Source: Pseudomonadota bacterium (GTDB lineage Bacteria > Desulfobacterota > Anaeroferrophillalia > Anaeroferrophillales > Tharpellaceae). From it: a DNA stretch of 14,730 nucleotides. The stretch covers positions 1 to 14,730 of the forward strand of contig DAOWHJ010000040.1 of NCBI GenBank assembly GCA_030641485.1, written 5' to 3'. The notes beneath the pieces are model-generated. The model ran no database searches, was not told the DNA's origin, and was given only the letters and a program-made list of their open reading frames with translations. Shown piece after piece: positions 1 through 7,013 of this stretch. The position numbers and the translations under genes were made by a program. The stretch's first letter is position 1. Each line of letters starts with the position of its first letter.

Positions 1-422
1 ATGATATTGCTTTTGTGACCAAGGTCGAGGTGGAGAACTCCTCTCTTATGTATTGCGCCCGCTATATTGAAGAGATCGTTAAAATAGCCGGGAGTGAGAG
101 TGTGGGTTGATTTTTTAATCTCATCTCCATCGATATGGCTAATGAGCAAGCAATTATAGTCTTCAAGCCCGATGTAAGCAGGGATACCACTTACACCGGC
201 AAGTTTTTGCAGAATAAATTTTTCGTACATGATATTGAGCGGACCCCAAAGGCGACGGGTAAACCAAATCTTATTGCGAAAATCCTTAGCAACAATGAAT
301 TTACCATCACTTTCAGCAATAACAACATCAGGTTTCATCGACTTTTTTGTCGCAATCACACGTTTTATGTGCCACTCTTGACCCAGCAGCCGGATCTGTT
401 TTTTACTCTCATCCTCAATCAT
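1..422 (-). CDS. Protein-kinase-fold (RIO/lipopolysaccharide-kinase-like) protein, 3' end cut by window edge
   Basis: Reading the minus strand from an ATG at 422 gives an open frame of 140 codons with no stop before the window edge, so the gene is partial. Visible kinase features are a beta-strand lysine in VAKDF (Lys46), a possible helix-C glutamate in MYEKFILQKL (Glu67), a hinge-like stretch CLLISHIDGDEI (91-102) and a catalytic-loop-like motif HLDLGHKSN (131-139). This resembles the HxDxxxxN loop of RIO and Kdo/WaaP-type kinases, but the Asp-to-Asn spacing is one residue longer than in the usual HRDLKxxN. The start overlaps the end of ftsH by 8 nt in an ATGATTGA arrangement, which points to translational coupling in one operon. 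The substrate cannot be told from the sequence; a sugar, lipid or protein are all possible. The DFG-equivalent lies outside the window. The kinase fold is fairly secure; the family is not. Confidence 0.75.
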   Translation of the reverse strand, partial: MIEDESKKQIRLLGQEWHIKRVIATKKSMKPDVVIAESDGKFIVAKDFRNKIWFTRRLWGPLNIMYEKFILQKLAGVSGIPAYIGLEDYNCLLISHIDGDEIKKSTHTLTPGYFNDLFNIAGAIHKRGVLHLDLGHKSNI

Positions 423-2283
423 CGCTGTTTTCGTTCTTGCTCTCAGCCTCAGGTTCAGTTTTAGTCTCAGTTTTAGTCTCGATACCAAGAATCTCATCAA
501 CTTCGGTGCCATTAACACTCTCCCTATCAAGGAGAGCGGCAGCAAGTGCTTCTAACTCCTGACGATGCTCAGAGACAATCTTTTTGGCTTCAACATGAGC
601 ATCACGGACGATTTCCTTAATCTCATCGTCGATCTCAATAGCGGTTTTTTCACTAAAATTGCGACTCTCTCCCATCTCTCGGCCTAAAAAGATGTGTTCC
701 TCCTTTTTACCGAAACTAACCGGCCCCATGCGGCCCATACCCCATTCACAAACCATCTTGCGCGCCATTTCAGTGGCCCTTTCAATATCATTACCAGCCC
801 CGGTTGTTATATTGTTCAAAGCTAACTCTTCGGCCGCGCGACCGCCCATTAACACCCTGATATTATTGACAAGGTAATCTTTATTGTAAGTATGGCGTTC
901 ATCTACGGGTAACTGCTGGGTTAACCCCAAGGCCCGACCCCGAGGGATAATTGTTACCTTATGAATCGGATCGGTTCCGGGAAGGAATCGAGCGACCAAA
1001 GCATGGCCAGCTTCGTGATAAGCAGTGTTAATTTTCTCTTCTTTGCTGATCACCAGGCTGCGGCGCTCAGCCCCCATCATGACCTTGTCTTTAGCCTCTT
1101 CCATGTCAACCATCTCGACTTCATTTTTGTCAGTACGGGCAGCTAAGAGGCTGGCTTCATTTATCAGATTTGCAAGGTCTGCTCCGGAAAACCCGGGGGT
1201 GCCGCGTGAAACTACATGCAGATCAACATCTTTAGCCAAGGGAACCTTACGGGCATGAACTTTAAGTATGCCTTCACGCCCCTTAACATCAGGGTTGGGA
1301 ACAATTACCTGGCGATCGAAACGACCTGGCCTAAGCAGGGCGGGATCAAGTACATCCGGACGGTTAGTGGCTGCGAGCAGAATAACGCCATCATTAGATT
1401 CAAAACCGTCCATTTCGACCAAAAGCTGATTCAAGGTTTGTTCTCTCTCATCGTGACCACCACCTAAGCCGGCCCCGCGGTGGCGACCTACGGCATCAAT
1501 TTCGTCGATAAAGATCAAACAGGGAGCATTTTTTTTCCCTTGGGTGAAGAGATCGCGAACCCTTGAAGCCCCGACACCGACAAACATCTCAACAAAATCT
1601 GAACCACTGATACTGTAAAAAGGAACTTCCGCTTCACCAGCAATGGCTTTGGCGAGCAGGGTTTTTCCGGTTCCAGGGGCACCAACTAGGAGTACACCTT
1701 TGGGTATTTTGCCGCCCAAACGAGTAAATTTTTTCGGCTCTTTCAAAAAATTGATAATCTCTTCAAGCTCAACCTTGGCCTCGTCAATACCGGCGACATC
1801 CTTGAAGGTAACCTTTTTCTGATCTTCAGTTAACAATTTCGCCCGACTTTTGCCAAATGACATGGCTTTACCACCACCGCCCTGCATCTGGCGCATAAAA
1901 AATATCCAGACTCCAATCAAGAGCAACATTGGAAACCAGGAGATCAGGATTGACTGCCAGAGTGGGGACTGATCCTCGGGCTTTGCGCTGATGCGGATGC
2001 CTTTGTCTCGCAGCATCTTGACTAGGGTTGGATCATCAGGGGTATAAGTCTTAAAATTTGTCGAACCACTGGTTCCAGAAATATTGCGTCCTTGAATGAG
2101 AACATCGCTGATTTGCCCGGAATCGACCATCTCGATGAACTCACTGAAAGTGATTTCGTTATTCGCGGTCTGCGGAGTGTTGAAAACGTTGAAGACCATA
2201 ATCATAATGAGGCAGATTACAAGCCAGAGGGCTAAATTTTTATAAAAGGGCTTCATATCTTGATTCTTTTTCGATGGTGACAT
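415..2283 (-). CDS. ftsH: ATP-dependent zinc metalloprotease FtsH
   Basis: A 622-residue inner-membrane AAA+ protease that extracts and degrades misfolded or regulated membrane and cytosolic proteins. Two membrane segments (about 17-34 and 110-130) flank a periplasmic domain. The AAA module follows: Walker A GAPGTGKT (201-208), pore loop FVGVG (234-238), Walker B LIFIDE (256-261) and the second region of homology LAATNRPD to RPGRFDR (303-324). The peptidase has the zinc motif HEAGH (423-427) and a third ligand Asp in GAGNDIERA (Asp499). All catalytic residues are present and the length is normal for the family. The acidic, Thr/Lys/Glu-rich tail (about 602-622) contains a small tandem repeat. 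The start is ATG at 2283; a second ATG at codon 10 is possible, and neither has a strong ribosome-binding site. A kinase-fold gene overlaps its 3' end. The leader upstream has a promoter-like sequence and a terminator-like hairpin. Confidence 0.98.
   Translation of the reverse strand: MSPSKKNQDMKPFYKNLALWLVICLIMIMVFNVFNTPQTANNEITFSEFIEMVDSGQISDVLIQGRNISGTSGSTNFKTYTPDDPTLVKMLRDKGIRISAKPEDQSPLWQSILISWFPMLLLIGVWIFFMRQMQGGGGKAMSFGKSRAKLLTEDQKKVTFKDVAGIDEAKVELEEIINFLKEPKKFTRLGGKIPKGVLLVGAPGTGKTLLAKAIAGEAEVPFYSISGSDFVEMFVGVGASRVRDLFTQGKKNAPCLIFIDEIDAVGRHRGAGLGGGHDEREQTLNQLLVEMDGFESNDGVILLAATNRPDVLDPALLRPGRFDRQVIVPNPDVKGREGILKVHARKVPLAKDVDLHVVSRGTPGFSGADLANLINEASLLAARTDKNEVEMVDMEEAKDKVMMGAERRSLVISKEEKINTAYHEAGHALVARFLPGTDPIHKVTIIPRGRALGLTQQLPVDERHTYNKDYLVNNIRVLMGGRAAEELALNNITTGAGNDIERATEMARKMVCEWGMGRMGPVSFGKKEEHIFLGREMGESRNFSEKTAIEIDDEIKEIVRDAHVEAKKIVSEHRQELEALAAALLDRESVNGTEVDEILGIETKTETKTEPEAESKNENSDD
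456..479. repeat. Two perfect 12-bp tandem copies inside the 3' end of ftsH
   Basis: The plus-strand unit CAGTTTTAGTCT occurs twice head to tail with no mismatch. On the coding strand it gives the peptide repeat ETKT-ETKT in the FtsH C-terminal tail, in frame. Such a unit can gain or lose copies by slippage without breaking the frame. The tail lies after the peptidase domain and is usually variable in this family. Confidence 0.85.
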
Positions 2284-2357
2284 ATAATATTGCTCAATTT
2301 TGGGTTTTGGTTCGGTCAGGCACTAGTTTAGGTGCTACTCATCTGTTTGTGGGGCTC

Positions 2358-2379
2358 AAAAAAAAGCCGCACGCTTTTT
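2358..2379 (-). terminator. Terminator-like hairpin in the ftsH leader (possible attenuator)
   Basis: On the minus strand AAAAAGC, a five-base loop GTGCG and GCTTTTT form a perfect 7-bp stem that runs straight into eight consecutive T residues, the form of an intrinsic terminator. It lies about 75 nt upstream of the ftsH start and about 25 nt downstream of the predicted transcription start. An alternative pairing of AAGCC with GGCTT in the same stretch, and GGCTC with GAGCC around it, would allow competing folds. It could be an attenuator of ftsH or the end of a very short RNA. The A/T-rich stem makes its strength uncertain. Confidence 0.45.
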
Positions 2380-2408
2380 GGGCGAGAGGCTTCAATTAGC
2401 TAACCGAG

Positions 2409-2437
2409 CCTATACATCAACACTCTATTATTTGCAA
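2409..2437 (-). promoter_or_regulatory. Candidate sigma-70-type promoter for ftsH
   Basis: On the minus strand, TTGCAA and TATAGG are separated by exactly 17 nt. Each matches four of six consensus bases. Its place, upstream of the leader hairpin and pointing at ftsH, is what makes it worth listing. The sequence match alone is modest. Confidence 0.35.
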
Positions 2438-2639
2438 GTAAAAATGTGCAGTTAACGTTGCTTGTCAGCTTGAAAATATACCGAAAGGCTTGCAAAAATG
2501 TCTAAACCATATTAGTTAGCGTCAACCAAACGTGCTTTCTGTGATTTATTGTTTGATGAGGTTTTAAAAAGTTTTGATTTATACCTGATAACGAAGTGTT
2601 AATGGTGTCAGTTGGAGCGAAATTTATTGGTAGTTGTTG

Positions 2640-3992
2640 ATGAAAAAATGTGTGGCAATTGTCGGGCGACCAAATGTTGGAAAGTCGACTCTTTTCAATA
2701 GAATGTTAAAGGCCCGGCGCGCAATTGTGGCCGATACTCCCGGGGTTACTCGAGACCGTATCTTTGCCGATCTTGAGATTGATCACCGTGAGTGTCTGCT
2801 GGTTGATACCGGGGGGCTAGTTTTTGGCAATGAGGATGAATTGCAAAAAGATGTTGGTCGCCAGACCCGGGCGGCCGTTGCTGAAGCGGATATTATAATT
2901 TCACTTTTTGATGGACAAAGTGGGGTCTGTGCTGAGGATGGCGAGCTGGCACGTTATTTAAGACGTAGTGGGAAACCGATTTTGTGGGTAGTTAACAAGT
3001 GTGAATCCCCACGTGTTAAAGAGAGTAGTGTAGATTTTTACTCTCTGGGGATGGATGAAATTCACCATGTCTCGGCTGAACATGGTGAGGGAATTGCTGC
3101 TCTTAAAGATGCTCTGGCCCCTTACTTGCCGGAGCGTGAAGAGGGGGCTGATACTGCGATCAAGGATGATGTAGTCAGGGTTTCAGTTGTGGGTAAGCCT
3201 AATGTGGGAAAATCGTCACTGCTTAACTATCTTGTTGGTAGTGAACGTCTGACTACCAGTGGTCGGCCGGGAACCACAGTCGATGCCGTTCAAATCTCTT
3301 TGTTTAGTGAGCATCAAGGCCAGCAACAAGAGTACTTATTTCTCGATACCGCTGGTCTCCGGCGTAAAGCGCGGGTGCGAGAGAAGGTGGAAAGCCTTAG
3401 TAATGTCGCGACGTTAAGAGCAATAGATTTTGCTAGTATTGTGGTTTTGATGATTGATGCCACGGATGGAATTACTGACCAGGACTTACAAATATCGGGT
3501 TTAGCTCATGAAAAAGGGAAGGCGGTTATCTATGCGTTTAATAAAACCGATCTTTTTACCACTCACAAAAGAGATCAATTAGCCAAAATTAAGGATGACC
3601 TGGCTTATCGTTTAAGTGGGATTCATAAACCTGCAGTACTGGAATTATCAGTTAAGGATGGTAAAGGGTTAAAAAAATTCTTTCCCAGTCTCAGATCTGT
3701 CTTTGACATCTACAGTCGTCGGATCGGCACCGGTGAGCTTAATCGGTGGCTGAGAGAGGTTGTGGAAGCCCACCAACATCCACTTATCCACCGGCACCCA
3801 CTTAAGTTTTATTTCATTACTCAGGCTCGTAGTGCGCCTCCGACCTTTATATTTTTCGTTAACAAAATTAAAGGGATCAAGCCCTCGTATGTTAGATATC
3901 TTGAGAATCGTATAATTGAACGGTTTGGTTTTTATGGAGTTCCAGTGAAAGTCTATTTTCGAGCGCGTGAAGGTCGCGGCAATAGAAAGTAG
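2640..3992 (+). CDS. der: Ribosome-assembly GTPase Der (EngA), double GTPase domain
   Basis: A 450-residue GTPase needed for 50S ribosomal subunit maturation, acting in the cytoplasm. It has the tandem GTPase domains unique to this family. Domain 1 has G1 GRPNVGKS (9-16), G2-region TPGVTRD, G3 DTGG (56-59) and G4 NKCE (119-122). Domain 2 has G1 GKPNVGKS (185-192), G3 DTAG (236-239) and G4 NKTD (301-304). A KH-like C-terminal domain (from about 355) ends in the basic tail AREGRGNRK. The reading frame is open back to TTG codons at 2634 and 2637, but the ATG at 2640 gives MKKCVAIVGRPNVGKS, the spacing to G1 normal for Der. No good ribosome-binding site precedes it. It appears to be a single-gene unit, transcribed divergently from ftsH. 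Confidence 0.97.
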   Translation: MKKCVAIVGRPNVGKSTLFNRMLKARRAIVADTPGVTRDRIFADLEIDHRECLLVDTGGLVFGNEDELQKDVGRQTRAAVAEADIIISLFDGQSGVCAEDGELARYLRRSGKPILWVVNKCESPRVKESSVDFYSLGMDEIHHVSAEHGEGIAALKDALAPYLPEREEGADTAIKDDVVRVSVVGKPNVGKSSLLNYLVGSERLTTSGRPGTTVDAVQISLFSEHQGQQQEYLFLDTAGLRRKARVREKVESLSNVATLRAIDFASIVVLMIDATDGITDQDLQISGLAHEKGKAVIYAFNKTDLFTTHKRDQLAKIKDDLAYRLSGIHKPAVLELSVKDGKGLKKFFPSLRSVFDIYSRRIGTGELNRWLREVVEAHQHPLIHRHPLKFYFITQARSAPPTFIFFVNKIKGIKPSYVRYLENRIIERFGFYGVPVKVYFRAREGRGNRK

Positions 3993-4049
3993 GCAGATCA
4001 AACGCACAATGTCGAACAGATATCATCTTTAGAAAATATTAATTATTGC

Positions 4050-4079
4050 TTGACATTGCTAAGTAGATATTGCTAATGA
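4050..4079 (+). promoter_or_regulatory. Candidate promoter for the IHF/HU-pgsA operon
   Basis: A perfect TTGACA -35 box (4050-4055) is followed 18 nt later by TAATGA (4074-4079), an imperfect -10. It lies about 175 nt upstream of the IHF/HU gene and after der, so it would give that operon its own long-leader transcript. The -35 is strong and the -10 weak. Confidence 0.4.
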
Positions 4080-4192
4080 ATTAAGATGTTTAGTGCCCGC
4101 TTACAAAACACGGTAGAATGTGTTTCAATGATGAAGCGTCTTACTATTTTAGTCGGGTTTGTTTTGGGGTTATCTAATTTAAGAATAAAAGT

Positions 4193-4217
4193 AAAGGGCA
4201 CCGTGAAAAGTGCCTTT
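4193..4217 (+). promoter_or_regulatory. Hairpin in the leader of the IHF/HU gene
   Basis: AAAGGGCAC (4193-4201) pairs with GTGCCTTT (4210-4217) with a single bulged G, around the 8-nt loop CGTGAAAA. It is followed by GTTAATTT, not a clean T run. It lies about 38 nt before the start codon and could be a weak terminator of der read-through or a leader structure affecting translation. Confidence 0.4.
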
Positions 4218-4254
4218 GTTAATTTGGTTGAGAGTTTTGAGATGGTTTTAATAA

Positions 4255-4533
4255 ATGAATAAATCAGAGTTGATTGAAGAGTTAGCGAATCGTTCCGATC
4301 TTAAACTGAGAGTTTCTGAGACAATTGTTAACCTCATTGTTGACAATATGAAAAAGGCTCTCCTTGATGAGGAGCGTATTGAGTTGCGGGGGTTTGGAAG
4401 TTTTCATATCGAGTACTATAAAGGCTATACCGGTCGCAATCCCAAGACCGGAGAATCGATAGAGGTTGGCAAGAAACGTTTGCCATTTTTTAAGGTTGGA
4501 AAAGATCTGAAAGAACGGATCAATAAAAAATGA
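4255..4533 (+). CDS. ihfB: Integration host factor beta-like / HU-family DNA-bending protein
   Basis: A 92-residue nucleoid protein that binds and bends DNA as a dimer. The family signature is clear: two N-terminal helices (MNKSELIEELANRS), then RIELRGFGSF (41-50), the DNA-contacting beta-arm with GRNPKTGE (60-67), and the C-terminal PFFKVGKDLKERIN. The RIE(L/I)RGFGSF and GRNPKTG pattern, and the FKxGKxLxxR end, are closer to IHF-beta than to HU, but the subunit name is by resemblance only. A GAGATGG stretch at 4239-4245 is a plausible ribosome-binding site about 9 nt before the ATG. The last 4 bases (ATGA) overlap the pgsA start, so the two genes are probably translationally coupled. Nothing in its sequence looks horizontally acquired. 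Confidence 0.93.
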   Translation: MNKSELIEELANRSDLKLRVSETIVNLIVDNMKKALLDEERIELRGFGSFHIEYYKGYTGRNPKTGESIEVGKKRLPFFKVGKDLKERINKK

Positions 4534-5159
4534 CGCAAAATAGTGGTTTTTCAGTTCAGGGTAGAAAAAAATTGTCCTCCATTCTGTCGCAGTTTAAGCT
4601 GTATGTGAATGAGCCTTCAAACCTGCCCAACTTACTGACTTTCAGTCGTATCTTGGCTGTACCCCTGATTATAGTACTGCTCTATTCTGGCAATCGCTGG
4701 TTAAATCTTTTGACGGCTGTGCTAGTGGTTATCGCCGCGATTACTGATGGTCTAGACGGCTATGTGGCTCGAAAGCATGGCTTTGAGTCTAATTTGGGTA
4801 AGCTTCTGGACCCGCTTGCAGATAAAATTCTACTTTTATCGACAATGGTAATGTTGGTACATCTGCAAAGGGCACCGGCCTGGATAGTCTGTCTTATACT
4901 TTGTCGTGAGACCGCGGTTACCGGTTTGCGCGCAGTAGCTGCTGACCGGGGTATGGTTCTAGCTGCCAGTGCACTGGCAAAATATAAGACTATTTTTCAG
5001 GTTGTCGCGGTTGTTGCCTTGGTTATACACTATCCATTTTTAGGAGCCAATGCACACGCGGTAGGAATCTTTTTTCTTTGGATTGCTTTTATCTACACAA
5101 TGTGGACTGGTTACAGTTATTTTAAAGATACGTTTTTATTGCTTATCACTAATGAGTAG
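4530..5159 (+). CDS. pgsA: CDP-diacylglycerol--glycerol-3-phosphate 3-phosphatidyltransferase
   Basis: A 209-residue inner-membrane enzyme that joins CDP-diacylglycerol and glycerol-3-phosphate into phosphatidylglycerol phosphate, the first committed step to phosphatidylglycerol and cardiolipin. The complete CDP-alcohol phosphatidyltransferase motif is visible: Asp73-Gly74, Asp76, Ala80-Arg81, Gly90, Asp94 and Asp98. NLPNLLTFSRI (31-41) is the typical entry to the first membrane helix, and several further hydrophobic helices follow (about 40-52, 58-72, 100-112, 116-126, 155-168, 178-192). The N-terminus carries about 25 polar residues more than many homologues. The start overlaps the upstream IHF/HU gene by 4 bp, and a strong terminator follows 43 bp after the stop, so the two genes form one operon. 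Confidence 0.95.
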   Translation: MTQNSGFSVQGRKKLSSILSQFKLYVNEPSNLPNLLTFSRILAVPLIIVLLYSGNRWLNLLTAVLVVIAAITDGLDGYVARKHGFESNLGKLLDPLADKILLLSTMVMLVHLQRAPAWIVCLILCRETAVTGLRAVAADRGMVLAASALAKYKTIFQVVAVVALVIHYPFLGANAHAVGIFFLWIAFIYTMWTGYSYFKDTFLLLITNE

Positions 5160-5202
5160 TGAAGTTATAACTTTTTGAGCTGTTGTACTATTGATAATTT
5201 TG

Positions 5203-5230
5203 AGGTCTCGGTTTTTGCCGAGACCTTTTT
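5203..5230 (+). terminator. Rho-independent terminator after pgsA
   Basis: AGGTCTCGG (5203-5211) and CCGAGACCT (5218-5226) form a perfect 9-bp stem around the loop TTTTTG, followed by a run of five T residues ending at 5230. This is the clearest terminator in the window and closes the IHF/HU-pgsA operon. The A residues on the upstream side are few, so it should work mainly on the plus strand. Confidence 0.92.
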
Positions 5231-5237
5231 AGTTTGC

Positions 5238-5265
5238 CATCCCGTGACTTTTTTACGAAGGCATC
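5238..5265. repeat. Dispersed repeat, half copy (second copy at 14291-14317)
   Basis: Starting CATCCCGTGA and ending TACGAAGGCATC, this 28-bp stretch matches 14291-14317 with one substitution and one extra T. Weaker similarity extends about 18 bp to the left in both places. It falls between the pgsA terminator and the ArsA-like gene. The other copy is one arm of a larger palindrome; here the opposite arm is missing, so this looks like a truncated copy. Confidence 0.8.
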
Positions 5266-5297
5266 TTAGTTGGTAGTCAAAATTGGGATCGAATAAA

Positions 5298-6173
5298 ATG
5301 ACAAAAATTGAGATGTTTACAGGGAAGGGCGGGGTTGGCAAAACAACGATGTCGGTTGCCACAGCTTTACACTATGCTGAATCAGGAAGAACACTGCTGA
5401 TCTCTACTGATCCCTCCGGTTCACTTTCAGAAATTTTTGCCAAACCTCTGGATCAAAAAGTGGTCTCGGTGGCCAAAAATCTTGATGCGGTTGAATTGAC
5501 GCGTAAATTGGTTCTTGATCTCTGGCGGGAGAAGTTCGCCGATGAGATCTATACAGTTTTATCATCTTTCTTGCCGGTCGGGCGGGAAATTATTGACTAC
5601 ATCGAGGGTGCGCCGGGAATCGATGAAGAGTTTATGTTGGACTACCTTCTGAGCATGGCTCAATCAGGAACTTATAAGACTATTGTTTGGGACACGGCTC
5701 CGACAGTCACAACTCTTAACCTGCTCTTTATTCAGCAGCTTTTTTACTCCCACCTGACTCAAGCGCAAAAAGTCTACATTAAGGTTAAAAGTGTTTTTAA
5801 CAAGGTTGACCCGCTGGCTCTTATTGACAAGTGGCTACACTTAACCGCACAAATTATTGAGCTGTTAAGAACCGATACCAGTGCCTGGGTGGTTGCCAAC
5901 CCAGAACACCTCCCGGTTGAACAGGCGCTTGACATTGCCTCCTCGCTGACCGATTTCGAAATAGATGTAAATGGTTTTATTCTAAATAAGATATTGCCGG
6001 TTGAAATTTGTGCCCACCATCCGTTCTGGCAGCAAAAATATGAGGCTCAGCAGATTTGTCGGAAGAGATTGTATATGGGCTCCGGTAACCGTCCCATAAA
6101 AGAGATTCCAGAGCTTGCAGGTAAGATGAAGATCGATGGTTTTCTGGGAGAGGTTTCCAGGCTTTTGTACTGA
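5298..6173 (+). CDS. ArsA/Get3-like P-loop ATPase (anion-transporting ATPase family)
   Basis: A 291-residue soluble ATPase of the SIMIBI class. Visible motifs are the deviant Walker A GKGGVGKTT with its signature Lys10 (9-17), a switch I region STDPSGSLSEIF (36-47), GAPGIDEEF (104-112), switch II DTAPTVTTL (132-140) and an A-loop-like FILNKILP (227-234). Get3/ArsA proteins normally read DPAH(S/N)L in switch I and DTAPTGHTL in switch II; here the histidines and the Gly-His pair are replaced. The metal-binding cysteines of arsenite pumps are not evident, and no ars genes are nearby, so an arsenite role is unlikely. The frame opens at a TTG at 5283, but the ATG at 5298 places the P-loop correctly and has GGGA (5285-5288) 9 nt upstream. 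It stands alone after the pgsA terminator and converges on plsC with a 17-bp gap. True cargo is unknown. Confidence 0.88.
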   Translation: MTKIEMFTGKGGVGKTTMSVATALHYAESGRTLLISTDPSGSLSEIFAKPLDQKVVSVAKNLDAVELTRKLVLDLWREKFADEIYTVLSSFLPVGREIIDYIEGAPGIDEEFMLDYLLSMAQSGTYKTIVWDTAPTVTTLNLLFIQQLFYSHLTQAQKVYIKVKSVFNKVDPLALIDKWLHLTAQIIELLRTDTSAWVVANPEHLPVEQALDIASSLTDFEIDVNGFILNKILPVEICAHHPFWQQKYEAQQICRKRLYMGSGNRPIKEIPELAGKMKIDGFLGEVSRLLY

Positions 6174-6190
6174 ATCAATTGTGGGTACTT

Positions 6191-6919
6191 TTAATCCAGG
6201 TTACTCTCAATCGCCTTCCTCGTCGCCTCCATGACTTTTTCAATCTCATCTTTGTTATAGCTGGTCGGGGTGGCGATTGGCGGGCTGAAGGTCATGGTTA
6301 TGGTACCCGGTTTGATGGCAATCTTGCCTTTGGGTTGCAGGTTACCGCTGTTGCTGATAGTCAAGGGCAGGATTGGCAAACCGAGTTGAGAAGCTAAAAC
6401 GAAACCTCCCTTTTTGAATTTACCCAGGCGAACCGATGCCGGAAGTCTAGTACCTTCCGCAAAAATAACAATAGACGTTCTCTGTTTCTGTAAAACCTTG
6501 CCTTGAGTTTGCAGGCTGGCAATTGCTTGGCGACGATTGCCGCGATCGATGATAATTGAACCGCTGCGTTGAAGTACAGTACCAAATATCGGGATTTTGG
6601 TTAATTCTCGTTTGGCAACGAAGAGACAGTGCAGGGCTCGACAACTGAATATTGCATAGATATCAAGAAAACTTTTATGGTTGGCAATAATCATATAGGT
6701 TTGCTGGGGGTCAATGTTGTCCAGTCCGCTGTAAACCACCTTGACTCCGTTCAGGCGTAAATTTATCCAACCCCACCAGTTTCCAACAAATTCAATCCCG
6801 GCTCTTGACCACGGAGTAAAAGTTGATAGACTGCCAGTCGTAGCCCAGAAAAATGTATTAGGAACTACGATAATAAAGCTGCGAATAGCATAGAAAAAAT
6901 TTATAATTGATTTTAACAT
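6191..6919 (-). CDS. plsC: 1-acyl-sn-glycerol-3-phosphate acyltransferase
   Basis: A membrane-bound acyltransferase that adds the second acyl chain to lysophosphatidic acid to give phosphatidate, feeding the CDP-diacylglycerol that PgsA uses. The catalytic NHKSFLD (H-x4-D) is followed by KRELTKIPIFG, IIIDRG, the substrate motif FAEGTR and GLPILPL, all four family blocks in order. One hydrophobic N-terminal helix (MLKSIINFFYAIRSFIIVV) anchors it. The frame is open to an ATG at 6967, but starting at the ATG at 6919 gives a 242-residue protein of usual length. A TTGACA-led promoter at 6970-6998 would put the transcription start downstream of the longer ATG. Neither start has a convincing ribosome-binding site, so the longer form (258 residues) stays possible. 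It lies downstream of the MFS gene, with a MITE-like element between. Confidence 0.93.
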   Translation of the reverse strand: MLKSIINFFYAIRSFIIVVPNTFFWATTGSLSTFTPWSRAGIEFVGNWWGWINLRLNGVKVVYSGLDNIDPQQTYMIIANHKSFLDIYAIFSCRALHCLFVAKRELTKIPIFGTVLQRSGSIIIDRGNRRQAIASLQTQGKVLQKQRTSIVIFAEGTRLPASVRLGKFKKGGFVLASQLGLPILPLTISNSGNLQPKGKIAIKPGTITMTFSPPIATPTSYNKDEIEKVMEATRKAIESNLD

Positions 6920-6969
6920 AAGAATAGGTGATACCTGAAAGTTAAGGTTGAGGTTGCAATGGGTCATCT

Positions 6970-6998
6970 GGAATAATCGGACAGTGGCTGTTTGTCAA
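6970..6998 (-). promoter_or_regulatory. Candidate promoter for plsC
   Basis: On the minus strand a perfect TTGACA (6998-6993) is followed after 17 nt by TATTCC (6975-6970), which matches the -10 consensus at only three positions. Transcription would start near 6963, inside the longest possible plsC frame, favouring the ATG at 6919. It sits just outside the end of the MITE-like element. Confidence 0.4.
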
Positions 6999-7013
6999 CC
7001 TTTCATTGAACTT

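Larger units (their letters stand above)
2284..2639. other. Divergent intergenic region between ftsH and der
   Basis: About 350 bp with no convincing gene on either strand. The ftsH-proximal part holds the hairpin (2358-2379) and promoter-like element (2409-2437) listed separately. On the der side I see AT-rich DNA, with only a poor candidate (TTGATT, 17-nt spacer, TGTTAA) and a GGAG at 2614-2617 that lies too far from the der ATG to act as a normal ribosome-binding site. No tRNA or recognised riboswitch was found by eye. Confidence 0.6.

Noticed and set aside
135..464. Plus-strand frame opposite the kinase-fold gene and ftsH end
   Set aside because: It is antisense to a frame with a kinase pattern and a coupled start, and has no protein-like features.
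2341..2410. A known riboswitch or tRNA in the ftsH leader
   Set aside because: The structure is small and I could not match it to any class I know; kept only as a terminator-like hairpin.
2634..2639. TTG starts for Der
   Set aside because: The ATG at 2640 gives the usual Der N-terminus, and no ribosome-binding site favours the TTG codons.
4128..4262. A 44-residue frame upstream of the IHF/HU gene, ending inside it
   Set aside because: It has no ribosome-binding site, contains the leader hairpin and overlaps the real start by 8 bases; most likely a chance open frame in the leader.
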